64,000 nt of DNA from Sciurus carolinensis (taxonomy: Eukaryota > Chordata > Mammalia > Rodentia > Sciuridae). Location: the NCBI RefSeq assembly GCF_902686445.1, contig NC_062217.1, positions 89,399,758 to 89,463,757 on the forward strand, given 5' to 3'. The notes beneath the pieces were generated by a model, which had not been told where the DNA came from, did no database searches, and saw only the letters and a list, made by a program, of their open reading frames with translations. The translations under genes were made by a program, and so were the position numbers. This document shows, in pieces, positions 1 through 15,245 of the stretch. Every line of letters begins with the position of its first letter. Within the stretch, counting starts at the first letter, position 1.

Positions 1-3000
1 TTCCCTTCCCTTCTGGATGGGATTGACGGAGTTCACTGTAAGGATAAAATAAAATTATTAGTTACCCAAAAAACAAAAAGGATGTACTTCAACAAAGCTT
101 TCTTTATGATGCAAAAGGGTTAAGAACATGAGAATATGTCTTATTTTAACTGTTTGATTATTCTTATTTTGACTATTTTCTACTCTCTAGATGCATCTAT
201 AAATTATTAAACAAGTAAGACTTCACCAAAACTCATTAGTAAGCATGCATGAATATTGTTTAAGAATGAAAGTCACACCATAAACTTCTAATTTGTTGTT
301 CTTGGTACTTTTAATTCATCAATCAATCAGAAACAAGTTCTTGAGTTTGGTGGCAGGACCAGCATGTAAACAAAGCTAATTCTGTGCCCAAATTCTATGC
401 TCACCTGTTGGAAATTCTGTTGCTTTGTTTTTATCTTCCAGTGACCAATAAGTAGACCAGACTGCTCTGTCATATGTACATTGTTAGGGGTAGCAAGACC
501 CATCATAGCCTAAGAACCTGCATCAGTTTCCCTTCTAATAGTTGAAAGTGACTATCATTTTCCTAGTATTTTCTAAGGAGGTCAATCAATTTTTCTCTCT
601 GGTTACAGCCAATCCCTGGGAACACAATTTACCCAAACTCCTCAGGTTTCTGTTTCCTCAACTTTAAAGGAAGTAAGTGCTCTTTGAAGTTTATTCCAGA
701 ACCATACATTAAGAATAAGCTGTGTACTCCAAAACAGGAATTCTAGTTCTGACAATGAGAACATCCCCAACATCCTACGTATCCACAACTACCCATTAAA
801 TAATTACCAAAAAATTCATTATCCGCCAAATGTTGCTTACACCTTAAGAGAGTTAGAGCCCTGCTCCAAAGAAACATGACCATCCTTCAGGTACGTTTGA
901 AGTGAGAGTTTAATGCAATTTAGATTAGTTCTCTGTCCTCCTCCTATCTTTTTCTTCTTGGATATTTAGTAATCATATAAACAGTGTTCTATTCATTTGC
1001 CTTTAAAAATCCATTTCAGGCTGTTATAAGATTATATTTTGCTTTGCTATAGCAAACTGAACCACATATTCAACATTAATTATCTTTTGGATATGGGTTT
1101 TAGAGGTTCACTACATTTTCTAAAGTCAGATAGTAATTTCATACAGACAGATTAAACTCAACATGTCAGGTGGAGTGAAAAACCAAGATTTATATATTTC
1201 AGTTAGAAACTTATTGTCACCAGTAGCTCTACTTTTCTCTTTCCTGAAAGTTCTTTGTATATTCTCTCCAAAAAATTGCAAATTAATTTTGGAGAGGGAA
1301 GGTCCAAATCTTCTCAATCATCTCATGAAGTTCAACTCTCCAGTCCACAGTGAGCAGTTCTGCTGCCTTTGAGGTGGGCAAATACTCACCACCCTGGTAC
1401 AAGTTGGAACATCCTTCCCATGTAACCATGGGTCCAATGATTAGATGGCAGTTTTAGAGATTTTTAGGCTAGTGAAAATCAGAAGATGTAAGCATTGTAG
1501 ACAATGTTTGTCTTGTTTTTGATCTTGAAGTAAAGGCAATTCAGTTTAATTATCACAGTAAATGTTCTTGTTACCTCAGATAATTGGAGGTGAACCCTGA
1601 CAGATAAAGGATTTATTATAGCAACTCATGAGCCCTGCAAAGCTATGGGTGAAGAAACAATTTCATTGTATGTCCCTTGTTACTAGATTATGAATTTTTT
1701 ATCTCTTCATTTCTTCATCTTCAATTAGTAAAGCTTCGATTGGAAGCATTTTGTGGTTTTTGTTATTTACTCCAGAGTGCAGAGTTTGTGATTTCCATTT
1801 TAAGTCTTCCTTATGAACCATGGTGAAAAGAAGAGGTTAAATTCCTGTGATTCATTCTTGTAAGTTTATGAAGTTTAGAGAGTCTCACCTTCATACAATA
1901 AATTAGTTTCAAGGATTTTGTGGTCTACCAGGAGGAAAACAAAATCACTTAAACAGGTATCTCTTCTCAATAGTATAATCAGAACATTTGCACTTTTGCT
2001 TGAAAAATACTATGGAAAACATTAAAAAGCTTTTCCAAAATTAGCATTCTGACTATAGGACTTAGGTGTTTTATTTTAAACTGCTGTGGGGGCAGACTAA
2101 CATGACACAAAATATAACTGGAAGGGACATTTGCTACTTTTAAAATATCTACTTCAATGTGTATGTTTTTAAGTTAAAACAGCTCATCAAAATTATTTCC
2201 GATCAGTGTTATCTAAAGGGAAACTCACATAGTATTTTAAGAATTTTAAAATAAGCTGGTTTAGAGACAAATATTAGGCAAATACAGTACACAGCATACA
2301 CAGTTACAGCAAAAACAATGAAAAGAGTTAAAGAATGATACTACTTTATGAAACACTGAGATAGGAAGCCTTAATGATTACCTTGGTCTAACCTATTATT
2401 TTTAAGGAAAAGTAGATTCTCAAAGATAAGAGTGTCACAGAAAAAGAAGCAGATTCTGTAGGGCAGGAGCTAGCAGCCTATGTATGTAGGACACATGGAC
2501 AGCCACAATCTCACAAGAGTGAATGAGAGCTGGAGGGGACCTTTGCAGCTCCTCTGCTTTTCAGAGAAACTACTTGATTTGCTCATCCCCCAAAAGTCTC
2601 CTACCCAACAGATGAAGATCCCTGACTAAAACTATATGAGTAGGACCTTCTGCTCTTTGATTTGTCTCTCCTTCACAGTAACATCTTATTCAGCAGCCTT
2701 GGGAATAACTTTGGGTTTATAGATATGTTGGAAGACAATTGTAAATTGAACAGGTAAAAATGGATTTAAGACCCCCCCAAATTCTAGACTCGGAGGACAT
2801 GAGGGACAAGCCTTCAGTTGTATCTGCTCCCAAATAAATATTTGACTCTGGGCAACTTGCAAGAATCCTACACTTTATGTGCCAAGAGCTGTAGTTCTCA
2901 TTAGAGTGGGACATTCCAATCCTACTGACAGTCACCAGGGTCATCTTGCCACTAACACCCTTCCTTTCCAAAGTATTATTTAGTCCCCATCGTTTCTCAC

Positions 3001-5474
3001 CTCCCTTTATGACAACTTTGCATGCATCTTCTTTAAGTTACACGATCCATTTTTGCAAGATAGCATGCTACTCAGCCTACACTGATCAAAAATTCTTGGC
3101 AAACTGATGTTATTCTCACATGCAGTTTTAGCCCTTAAAATTTGTTCAAAATCTGTAAGACCCAGGAGCACATTGCAATCTATAAGAAATTTGTGTCTCC
3201 CAAACTCTGATCAGCATCAAATAAACTCCCTTTGTTTCTTCATCAATTTGTGCTTCAGTTTTTCTTAAGGGTCTACATGTTTCCTGTGAATTAACATTTT
3301 CTCTTTACTCTTGTAGGATTTGTCTTTTTGATGATGAATTTAAGCTGCTCATATGTAATCTGGGGGCAATGCTTCATGGAATTCAATGCATTTGTAGTGC
3401 AAGGATGTCCTTTAGAAGTTTCCTATTGAGGTGTGCTGAATTTTCCTGCAAATGCTAACAATGGAAATGGATATAGACTCAGAATCACAGAGGGCAGAAG
3501 GAGCCTGTTTCTGTTACTGCCTCTGAGTGTGGACAAGTCTGAAAATACTCTAATCACACAATAATACAACACACTTTTTTGTGGGGGAGTTAACTCCCCA
3601 AACTCTTTTAGAGTTACAAAGCTAGTCAAGCGAGTTTTTCCAACTGAGTTTCTGGTGTGTAGAAGAAATCCCTATAGAGAAAAAGGTTATAGCGTCTAAT
3701 TAGACCTTACAAATTATGAGATCCAGGAAATATCTGGACTAGCAGGTAAGTTTAATATTGATAATTATAGACTATTTCTGTGTTGAGCACTAGATAGTAA
3801 CTACATAACAGAATAAGTTACGATAATTTCTAAAATTAAAGAAAATAGAGAAAGAAAGAAAACAAAGCAAACCTCACAAATTTGAAGACTTCTTACAATT
3901 CTGGCCTGACTCCCACTATAGGCATAGATCTTTTTGAGTCCTCCATTAAAGAAAATCCCTTTCCTTATCTTAAAATGTGTTGTTATTATAGGTTCAAAAA
4001 AATACATTTCCCTTTTGCTTTTATCTCTTTAAGAACTTAGAGGATTTCTTTAACTTCAAGAGGATGGTCAAAGGACTGGTTCATGTTCACTCACACCACT
4101 GGTCAGCTCCAGATTTGCACACATCAGGGTCAAAAACCAGTTGATACTTCTGTGTCTGAGCTCCCTTCTGCGCAAACTGCTTCTCTGACTCTCTTGAGGG
4201 TGCAGAGAGAAGGAAGGGCAATAAGAAGGATCCTTGTGTGCATGAATTGCAATTATTTTTTTATTTCTGAGTGGCGGTACACCAGAGGGGCATACTGGGA
4301 CTCTGGTATGATCTGCCAGAAGAGCCCGATTTAATCAGAAATGCCTCCCAACATGAGAAAGGAAAACAGCTCTCAGTGCTAGGGAAGGTTATTCCAGAGT
4401 GCTGGCTCCAACTCATAAGGCTTTGTCCAATTCCACCTCAGACATGGCATTCAGCTGTTTGAAAAACAAACTTTTTTTTCCTTGCTTAGTTGGTCCAACT
4501 ATTGCCCTTCCTTCCATGTGGCTTAATTGAAAATGACATAGAATCATAATCATTTAAGTATTTTTCCCAGCAGCTCCTAGATGAAAATGTGAAGCAGTAT
4601 ACTAGTGTATCTAGGAGAGACATTAAAGATGAGTTTGTGAGGAATGGACAGCTTACATTGTTTGAGCCCCCTCTTCTCTTGTTTCCATTTTCACCTCAAA
4701 GGGACTTTTTTTTTTTTTTTTTGGTCTGTATGTAACTATGTCTTAATGTGCTTCCTTATAAATATCAAAGTATGAGAGTATATTTCATGAACCAGATGGG
4801 AAAATGCAGTTGGAAAACTGTGACTCTGTCCAAACTGGTTTGGGTCATATTCAAATGCTATGAAATTGAGTCTCAGATCCTCTAGCAAAGGGAGGATTGG
4901 CATTCCCTCCACTGGAAGGTGCACATATTTAGAAAAACAATATTCTCCCTGAACTTCTGGGCAGTAGAGTGGACTCCCCAGTGAGAAGGATGATGTGGTT
5001 GCCATAAGTAAATCTGTGGACACCCAGAGGATCATTCTGTTAGAAGGCAACAGTTTCTCATATTTATATGCCTGACTGCTTCTCTAAGGTAGCTATTTTG
5101 TCAAATTATCGAATTGTACTTTTTGGTTAGGTTTATGAACTGTATTCATTGTAACTGAAGAAGAATGAGGTAGGAATTCACAGAAATCAACATGGAAAGG
5201 AAACTTAAAAGGGCAAGCTTGAGCAACAGCAGTTGGATTCTAATTTTAGTGGGTGATCTCTGGTCTAAAGTGATTTCTTTCCTCCTCTATCATTTAATCT
5301 TCTGCCATGCTCAATTCTTCTTCAAATTAGAAAGAAAAAAATCTCTGCTCTTTAGAAAAGAAAAGGTTGTCAGGTATGTATAACACATTCTGGTTTTCTG
5401 GAAATTGAAAATATCTTCTGAGACTCAATGGACAATAGATATTATTCAAGAAACTGCAGTTCACTTGATTTAGG
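1..5474. other. AT-rich region without a supported gene
   Basis: I see no coding exon, RNA gene or clear repeat family here. Open frames are under 105 codons, lack domain-like composition and have no splice-site context. A poly-T tract of about 18 bases near 4,706 could be the tail of an antisense retroposon, but its body is not recognisable. Confidence 0.6.
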
Positions 5475-5690
5475 GAAAGAATCAGTAAACTATGACCTAT
5501 GGGCCAAATCTAGCTTATTACTTGTTTTTGTAAATGAAGTTATATTGGAACCTAGCTACGTTTAACTGATCCTGTGTTGTTACTACTTTGCACTGTAACA
5601 ACAGACTTTAGATTCTATTGTCCATAAATCCAAACTATTTAATGTCTGATACCTTTCAGGAGAAGTTTGCAGGTCCATTATTTAGGAAAG
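5475..5690 (+). mobile_element. Ancient DNA-transposon remnant (Charlie-like MER type)
   Basis: The block begins with a 'cagtaaactatgacctatgg' stretch, continues through 'tgtttttgtaaatgaagtta' and ends near 'agaagtttgcaggtcc'. This order matches a widespread mammalian non-autonomous DNA transposon whose ends read as a 'gtcagcaaactatggcc'-like motif. It is strongly diverged. The family name is from memory and uncertain. Confidence 0.5.
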
Positions 5691-8600
5691 TGATTCAAAT
5701 GTGAAAGTTCATGAGTTGTCTAAATATGAAGAAATATGATTAATGAATGTTAGGCAAGGTGTATGAATGAATGGTAGGAATTTCATGAAAGTTTGTAAAG
5801 TTGGTGCTGAGGAGGTATCAAACTTTCAGTGTATTTCAGAATTCTCTCTTCTTCATGGATTTAGGCTTTCTTATCTCCTCTGCACAGTCTATGCTGTAAA
5901 TTGTACTCAGCCCTCTTGTGACTATGATGTTTTATTTTTTAGAAGGAAGATGCCTAAGTAACTTCAATGTAAATCAAAAGCAATAGAGACTACAAGGACA
6001 AAATGGATTTCAGGAAGAGATGAGAAAATATTTGGAATACAGAGGGAGGTATAACACAATATTTAAGAAAATGGGGTTTTAAGGTGGAAAATACCTTTTT
6101 TTCTTGCTGGTGTAACATAGAAAAATAAAATAAAAATAACTGTTTGAAAATACCTCCAAGAAAACTAAGTTTAAGATCCTACTGGACTAGAAAACAGAAG
6201 TTTCTCAAAATCAGAATTCCAATCTGATGAAGACTCCAGTAAATGAATGCATTTTGAATTTACTGGACTAGATATTATTCAGAAGTTCCTATTCTTTTCA
6301 CCCAAAAGAATTGACTTGTCCAGTCTTTAACCAGTCTAGCAACAATTATCCCTTCTGCCATGTCTTAATTTGGCAAGTAGTAAGAGCATATTTGTCCTAT
6401 TCCATAAAGAAGGTTGAGGTTGAACAAAATCACTTAATCAGGCCTAATATTTGCCATTGCACAAAAGATCCACAGTAATTTAGGATGGTGAAATTGCTCA
6501 GTTTAGAACAGGAGAAACTCCTGGAGACTATCTGTTTTCTAATCATTCATAGTGAAATTATCATAGTGTAATCTTTGAATTCAGATTTACCTGAATTACA
6601 GTTGCCACTTATTTTGTATAATTTGGGGGAAATGATATGCATCTCCAAATCCCAATCTTTTTATGTATTAAATATAGAAAATAATATACCCTTAAAAGTC
6701 TAAATAGTACAGTCATTGGGGAAAGTATTTTTCACATAATACTTTGTTAATGTATAGTAGCAAGCTTATCCCATTCTTCTCCATCATTATATACAAAAAG
6801 GGACAGAGACCTGATGAACCAGGGTAAGTTATTTGCACCAGCAAATCAAGTTCATAAGTGGCAGAATTAGAATCATAAACCAAATTTTCTGGTGCCACAA
6901 TGGCATTTTCTCATCTCCAACATGATTCTTCTTTGGACCAAATTTTCATATGGCCCCTGTCCATCTTATCGAAGCACTAATGAAATTCATCATTCTGGAG
7001 TTCAGAGAACATTAGGAAAAAGGCATCTTTGCCTGTGACATCCAGATAAAGGGCAATTCAGTAGAGGAGTTCTTATTACTTAAAATAAAGGTAAAACTGG
7101 AGTAATATGATTCTTATGCTACAATTCAAGTATTTTCAGTGTTCCTCAATAATTAACATGACTACAAACATGACCCATCTCTGTGTGGACCTAGTTAAGC
7201 TTGATAAGATTACTTCCTTTTCATTTGCAAATTCAGATGGAAAATGCCATGTCTGATGTGTGTGTGTGTGTGTGTGTATGTGTGTGTGTGTGCGTGCATG
7301 TTTTCCAGATTCAACTTCAAGTGCCAATCTCAGGCACAAAGTCAGGCTGCAAAGATCCACAAGGAACAAGGATAACCAGGATTAAAAGAATTCAGAGCAT
7401 CCATCACTTTTATTGCCACCAAGGCAGAGTTTCCATTATTTATGCTGCTGGGTGATCTGCTATATTTATGATATAACTAGTTGTCATGACTTAAAAATAT
7501 GATGGATTCTTAAATTGATCCTGTATTCCTTGTCTTAGGCTTGAAGCATGGGCAGTCACAAAGAGTACAGAGGTATCTATAATCACAAAATTAAATACTC
7601 ATGGGTCATGGTGAAGAAAAGACTCACCATGATGTCCCCAATAAGCTTATGTCAATAATGCTAAAGCACTCTACCTATGCTTACAGATTCAACATAAAAA
7701 TTATTTTATGGATTTTTTTAGTGCACTAATAATCCCAAGTTCTTTGGAGGACTTAGACCATGAATAAATCATATTTGTCTCCCCCACCTGTTTTGAGTTA
7801 TATTTAATAATTTGATACATAGGATCTATCTTACAAAAAGAAAAAAAAATACTGAGAATTTTAAAAAAGGAAGTGATCACTTGTGATCAAGAGTGATGGA
7901 AAAAATTGTGGTGTTTGGGGCTATCTGAAGAATGGATAGGGTGTTCACAGGAGATGATGGGGAAAAATTATTTTTAGAGAACAGCAGAAGCAAAGGCATA
8001 GAAATTGCAGAAAACAATTGAAAAGTGCATAGGAAATAAATAAGTTGAACAGTACCTAGAAGCCAAGTCCAACAATATTAAAAGAATAGTCTTGCAAGGA
8101 AAACTCGTAGGTAAACAAATTTGCCCTTGGTGATAGTTTAGTTGGGATGAGCAGGATATAAATCAGAGAGTTATTGTGGGGATGTAGGAAGGAGGAGGAC
8201 AAATAGAACAGCAGTGGAAGATTTTAAGTCCTGGTAAAAGGAATGAAAAGGAATGATAAAGGGAAGTATAGAGAGAAAGGACACTAAAATTTACATCAAA
8301 ATTTGACCAGATATCAAGTAGCCAGTCTTCCTACTATGGCCCACAATGACCTCCATGATCTGGGTCTCTCTTATTTTAAGAAAATTGCATCCTAAACTTT
8401 TTCCACCTACCCACTGCACACTAGATATACTGTTTGCAATTCTTCCAACATGACAAGCACACTTCACCTTAGGGCTTTGCATAGAGAAGAAAAATCTCAT
8501 TCCCAAGATAACCATATTGCTCATTCCCAGTCTTCCCTCAAATGTCTCTTCTGTTAGAAGTTTACCTGATATCTTACTTAATATTACAATCCAGCTGATT

Positions 8601-10084
8601 TCTCTTCCACCTCATAATCAGCATAATCAGCAAACTTCATCCTCCCACTTTATGTATAGCACCTCTCATTTTCTCATGTGCAAGCAATACAGTGTATTTA
8701 TTTATTTTATATTATTTTTTGTCAATCTTTACCCGCTTATATATGAATGCTGAGATGGGAGGGATCTTCTTGCACTGTGTAGTGTTGTATTCCAGTTGCC
8801 TAGAAGCATACCTAATATGCAATAGGATATTAGCAAATGCTTGTTGAATTGACACACCAGTGTGGCTTATTTACAACAGTATGCTTTCCTCTTGGATATC
8901 CTACATCCTATGGACCTTCATCATGTTCTATTACTCTGTTTCTGTACTTTGACCTAACACATGGGGCTTTATTGTTTTTTGGCATCATTGAGGGCAGTTC
9001 CAAATTTGACTTTGCTGGAATTTCAGATGGCAGACAGGTATCTAAGATTATTTTTAAAAAGGACCTCTTTTTTCCCATTTACTTGGGAATCTCACTTTGC
9101 CTCAATATCTCACAGGTGTTCTAAAGGAATCCTGTGTCACTTCACAATTTAAGTCTTACATTATACTTAGGGTATTTTGAAATTTTAATTAGGAAATCTC
9201 TTTGAATTTCATCCTTGGTAATTAATAGCTGTGATTAGAAATTATTTTTCATTTTCATCATATTTCATTTAAATCAAGCTAAACTTATTGGCAGAATTTT
9301 GGCAGAAACAGAAGAAGTGATGTTTAAGGTGATTTGCAGCTGCCCTGAATAACTTCCATCTCTCCTCTAGGGTCTTCTCTAGAGTGGGAACACCATTTAA
9401 CTTGTCATTCAAGAGCCTACTCAGTGCCAGAACATCAGTAACCTAGATCAGTCAGAATTATGGTCATTTCTAAGTTGGCAGATGGTTGGGTTAAGAGATA
9501 AGAAAGTTTTGAGTAATAGCTTCTAAATTCTCCAATGTGGACTTCCATTGATATCTTGGTATGCATTTTTCTCTTGGCACATATTAAGCCATGGGTCCAT
9601 GACCCTGTTTGAGACATAAATTTCTGACACAATACAAAATTGAAGAAGCAAACCAGATATGTTGCAGATTTCAAGGACATATATGGTGTGCTCAACTTCC
9701 TTCTATATGACCTGTGTGGAAATTCAGTGAAGACATAGAATTTAAAATCAACTTGTAGATCATGGGTACCTATCATGTGCTTTAAAATGTGTTAAGAAAT
9801 GTGGTCTTATAAAATGCCCCTTTAATAAGTATTTCTAGAGAGATAAACAAAATGTGACCAAAGAAGGAGTAAAAATTACAAAATCATGCAAAAATGGCCA
9901 AATTTGGGGATTTCATCATGAGTTAAGAACAAAAATAGCACAACAGATACAAGTTGTTCTGGCCATTTGGAAGTTCTTAAACATCACTTTACTATAAAAG
10001 TAACAACATGAATTTAAAAACATTTAGAGAAGTGGATTTAAAAATAAGAAAAAAATTAATATCCAATACTTGAAAACATACTCA
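5691..10084. other. AT-rich region, only a microsatellite seen
   Basis: Apart from the (TG)n tract at 7,256-7,300 I find no supportable gene or repeat. The open frames are short and overlap on both strands without consistent composition. Confidence 0.55.
7256..7300. repeat. (TG)n microsatellite
   Basis: About 22 near-perfect TG units with one A and one C interruption. The short open frames across it (poly-Val/Cys on plus, poly-His/Thr on minus) are artefacts of the repeat. Confidence 0.95.
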
Positions 10085-10089
10085 GTTTG

Positions 10090-12290
10090 AACATTTTGGT
10101 GGATATTGGTTTGTCATATTCTATCTCTCCTTTTTTTTCCTCTCACAAATATTTTTACATTCTTATTAATGCTTCCTAAAGAAAATAACAACAAAAACAA
10201 ACAATATCTAAGATGTTCCTTTTTTCCCATTTCTATTGGTGAATTAAAGTTGTACATAATGGTGGGATTTGTTGTTACGTATTTGTATATACACACAATG
10301 TAACAACATAATTTATGCAATATCATTCCTTAGTATTTCCCACTTTTCTTCCCCTCCCTTTGGTTCTTTTCTTCTATGGATTTTCTTCCATTTTTATGAT
10401 CCCCTGTCCCTCTTTTCTTTTCCTTTTTTCTCTCTACCTTCCATATGTGAGAGATAAAACACATGGTCCTTGACATTTTGAGTTTGTTTTATTGCACTTA
10501 ATGTACTGTTTTCAAGTTTAATCCATTTTCCTTCAAATGACATCATTTCATTCTTATGGATGAGGAAAACTCCATTGTGTATGTATACTTCCTATTCTTT
10601 ATGCCCATTGATGGACATCTAGGCTGGTTCCAGAGTTTGACCATTGCAAATTGTGCTATAAAAATTGTTACACATGTATCAGTACAGTATGATGATTTTA
10701 ATTATTTAGGAAAACTACTGATGTGTGGTATAGCTGGGTCATATAGCGAATCCATTCCTAATCTTCTGAGGAAACTTCATACTAATATCCAGAGTGGTTG
10801 TACTAATTTACAATCCTACCAAAAGTATAAAAGTGTTCTTTTTTCTCCAAAACCTCTTCAGTATTTATTATTATTTGTATTCTTGATGGTCGCCATTGTG
10901 ACTTAAGTTGGATGAAATCTCTGTGTCATTTTGATTTGCATTCTCCTAATTATTAATGATGTTAGAATTTTTTATATATTTATAAGGTCACTTGTTATTC
11001 TTCTTTTTAGTTCTATTTAGTTCATTTGGTCATTTATTAATGGGGTTCTTTGTTTTAAGGTAGTAACTTTTTTGAGTTTTTATGTGTTCTGGATATTAAT
11101 TATCTGTCAGAGAAGTAGCTAGCAAAGATTTTCTTCCATTCTGTAAGTTTTCTCTTCACATACTTATTTATTTCTTTTGCTGTGCAGATTGTCATTTTGA
11201 TTCCATTGCAGTTATTAACTTTATTTTTTCTATTTTTTAAAATTTATGTATTTGTTCTAATTGGTTTTATGTGACAGTAGAATGCATTTATGCATTTCAA
11301 TAAATAACACATTAATGGTGTGTAATTTCTCATTTTTCTGATTGTACATATTGTAGGCTCATATTTGTCATGCAGTCATATATGTTCATGAGATAATAAT
11401 GCCTCTTTCACTCTATTATCCTTCCTACTCCCATACTCCTTCCCTCCCTTCACTCCCCTCTACCTAATCTAAAGTAACTTATTCTTCCATAGTACCTATG
11501 CCCCCTTATTGTGGATTAGCATCCCCATGGTGTCCTATTGAGAAAGTTGTTGCCTGTGCCTATATGTTGGAGTGTTGACAATGTTTTTCTCTAGGAGTTG
11601 CATAGTTTCTGGTCTAACCAGTTTTCCTAGCATCAGTGTTTTTTAAAACTGTCTTTCTCCAATGTATGTTTTTGGCTCCTTTGTCAAGAATTAGGTGACT
11701 GTAACTGTGTTGGTTTGTCTCATTGTATTCTACTCTCTAGTATTGCTCTATGTCTTTGTTTTCATGAAAATACCATGAAGTTTTTGATATTATAGCTCTG
11801 TGTTACAATTTGAAGTCAGATGTTATTTCTCCAGAATTACTTTTTGTTTGTCTTAGAATTGCTTTGGATATTCTGGGTCTTTTATTCTTACAAATGAACT
11901 TCAGGACTGTTTTTTCTACTTTTGTTCAAAGGTCATTGGTACTTTCATGGGGATTGCACTGAATATGTATATTGCTTTTGGTAGTATGGCCCTTTTAATA
12001 ATATTAATTCTGTCTATTCCATGGTCTTACCATGTTTTTGTGTCCTCTTCAAATTTTTCCTTAATATTCTATAAACATCTTTCACCTCCTTGGTTATACT
12101 TACTCCTAGCTTTTATTACACCTGAGGCTGTTGTGAATGGGATTGTTTTCCTGATTTCTTTCTCAGCAGATTCATTTTTTTGTGCATAGGAAATATACTG
12201 AGTTTTTGCATTTTTATTTTTGTAATATGCTACTTTGCTGAATTTGTTTATTAGTACTGACAGTCTTTGGTGGAGCTTTTTGAATATTCA
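10090..12290 (-). mobile_element. Antisense L1 (LINE-1) 3' fragments, nested
   Basis: Read on the minus strand this is the C-terminal part of L1 ORF2 plus 3' UTR. The complement of the ORF2 tail (tryptophan/tyrosine-rich, 'EYYS'-like context) lies around 10,550-10,720, and upstream reverse-transcriptase-region text continues to about 12,290. A second L1 3' end appears nested at about 11,225-11,500, marked by a T-rich start followed by an L1 3'-UTR-like stretch. Frames are broken throughout, so it is inactive. Boundaries are approximate. Confidence 0.7.
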
Positions 12291-15078
12291 AACTTATTAA
12301 AGACTCATACCTATGAAGAGTGATAATTTAGTTTCTTCCTCAATAATCATAAGCAGAAAAAAGAAGGCTCTGAAACTAGATCTGGCATTAAAATAAACAA
12401 TTGTTAATGCCTAAGTCATTCATAGTACTGATGACCAAAACAGGTGGGGGCAAGCATTATATAAATGGAACAGTTCTAAAAGATGGTAAAAATACAGTTC
12501 ATTAAGACAAAATAAAATGTGATAGCAAAGTATACAAAATATTTTAAGTTTCAAAATATGACAGCAAAATGCAGAAGAGATGTAGTGAGTGATGATTATA
12601 AAGAAGGAAAAGAAGAAATTCTGCCTCAGTTCTGAGCTTGCCAGTTGAGAATTACAGAGCACTTTTCCAAAACCCATATGCTGTGCAGCCTCTGGATAAG
12701 CTCAGTTCAGGTTGCTTTTCTGATATACAGATTTTTTGTGTCACATCTGTCAATTATGCTTCTCTCTCTATTAACCCTACCCTCTGTGGTGAACCAGCAC
12801 TCTTGCTGCTCTCAGAACTTGTCTGCAGTGTACTGTCTTTTTGTTCAATGTGTGCACAAATTTTTGAGTCTCTAAGACACTCTAAATATCCAACAATAAA
12901 TTTTAATTGATTCCTTCTTTTATCCAACTAATTGAGAAGTATCATTCCCTCGGCTTGAGTCTCAAGTCATGAAGCAACTGGAAATTAACCAGTTGTAATC
13001 CATCATCTTGAATCTTTTAGATTGTCTTTAAAAAGCTCTGAAGGAAGATAAACATTTGGCACACTGTGCTGACACTCTTCCAAGGTGGCATCATGGTTAC
13101 AGATGCTGTTTCATTTTGGATATTTAATGCCCCTGAAAAGTTCATGCTTGAAGTAATGCTGGAATGTTCAGAGGCGTAATCATGATCAGATTATGGGAAC
13201 TGTAATCTCATGGGTTGAGTAATACATTTGATGTGTTAATAATTTGAATGGACTACTGAGTGTTAACTGTAGGCAGGTTGGGCATGGAAGGAGAAAGTAA
13301 GTTCCTGGAGGCATAAACTTGAAGATTATATCTTGTCCCTGGCTCCTGAAGGGCTCCCTTCCTCCCTTTCTCTCTCTCTCTCTTCTCTCTCTCTGTCTTT
13401 CTATCTCTATCTCTATCTCCCCTTCCCCCTCCTACCTTCCATAAGCTGAGTAACTTTCCTCTGTCACAACCTTTCTTCCTTCTACCATGATGTTCTGACT
13501 CACTTCAGGCCCAAAACAAAGGAGCTGGTTGACCATGGAATGAAGTTCTGTAACTGTGAGGCAAAAATAAAAGTGCATTTTTAAAATTGTTTTTCCAGCT
13601 ATTTTGGTCACAGTGAAGGAAAACAGACCCACACACATGCTTTTTTCTGATTGGGTTTTAGACATAAAGAGTGTTTTAATGACTGTTGTGTTGATGTGAA
13701 GAATGCTATCATTATTATCAGTGAGAGTTTGCAAAGGATATTTCCACACTCATGGAAAATATACAGTTGGGTATGTTGAATACACTTCTGGATATGTTAT
13801 CAATAACAATGTGTAACACTCAATGAGACCCTAATTCACCTTTGATTCATGTTAGTAGCACTGTTCACATGCTTTTAAGCAAGTTAGAAATGAGGAACCT
13901 CAGGAACAACTTCAGATTAATTGAGCAAAAACCTGGATTTTTATCGAGATCTATAGATGATTTCATTGTATGTAAAGATTGATACATATCAAGACTGTTC
14001 ATTAGAATGAATGCTCAATGAAGCCAGGTAAGTTTGAGAAACTAAGAAAACCTCTAGGCATACTATTAAGAATTTCAATGCCAGCAGTAACAAGTAATAA
14101 CTTCATAGTGCAACACAACCAAAACAGGCTCTTAGGGTGCATATCCACATTTTTGAGACAACCTGTAAAGATAAGCTTCAGAATGTGGTGAATCATTTAT
14201 ATATAAATTATGGATGACAAGTTTGAATTTGAGAAATCTATCCATTAATATATTTTTCCTGTGTCATTTGGGGAAAGGTAACCTAAAAACAAATTTAAAG
14301 GTGTAGTTAGACATTTCTTAACAAAGATATTCATTTGATAAGATAAGTGCTAGTTCATGTCAGGGCTGAAAAGGAAAGGTTTTGTTCCTTGTTTTGGACA
14401 TTTTAAAATTATGTACCAACTGAGTACTTAATTTCTATCAGAGAGAGAGGGAGAAAGTCAGTCAAAGGGTTCAAACCAGGTTAGAGAAAGAAAATATTAC
14501 TACTCTAGTTCTTTTATCACATTTTACATTTATGTTATTGTTCTTCCTACCTAATATGCATAATGTTGGTAAACTATATTTATATAGTTGGTAATCAACA
14601 GAAATACATAATTGAGAGGTTCTTAATAAAAATGTGTTGCTGATCCTTGGGGATATACTGATCAAAAATAATTTTCACTGAATTTCACATATTATACATA
14701 ATAGGTATGAATCACAGACTTCCCCCAAAAGTTTGCCAATACTTTACCACTTAATTAATCTTATAAGGAAGGACTGAATGATCTTTTTGTTTGTATTTGT
14801 GTTTTGGAGAAAGCTGAATATCCTGGTGTGAGATTCTTTTAGCAATTCCTACTAGTATATTACAACAATCAGCCTTGTTCTGATACAATATCACATATAA
14901 GAACTCAGAATTATAATTTCACTGAACCAGAGACAGAGATACAGCAAGTAAGCACTCAGAGCAGCTATAGTCGCATACTATTTAGGAATAGTCCTCCCTA
15001 AATATTGATTACTTGCTGTGGCCATTATGTAGTTAATAATTTGCCTTCCAAACATAATGAATAGTAGTAGGATTTTAA
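12291..15078. other. No gene supported; a short TC-rich tract
   Basis: A pyrimidine-rich simple tract (TCTC/TATC units) lies at 13,371-13,420. Otherwise the stretch is unremarkable AT-rich DNA without coding signals. Confidence 0.55.
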
Positions 15079-15245
15079 TCAGTGTTTCTCAAAGTATGTT
15101 CTGCTGTTTGAGTGCATCAGATCCAACCATATAATATAAGGTGGGCCCAAGACTGCATCCTGGATCAGATTCTCTACAGATGAAATCCGGGAATTCATGA
15201 ATGCACCCAGGTGAATCTCATGCATAGATTGAAAACCAATGAGAT
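15079..15245 (-). mobile_element. MER5-like DNA-transposon remnant (hAT-Charlie)
   Basis: It starts with 'cagtgtttctcaaagtatgt' and carries the 'gtgggccca' centre and the 'cccaggtgaatctcatgcat' distal part. These occur in the expected order for a reversed MER5A-type element. It is diverged and has small deletions. Confidence 0.55.
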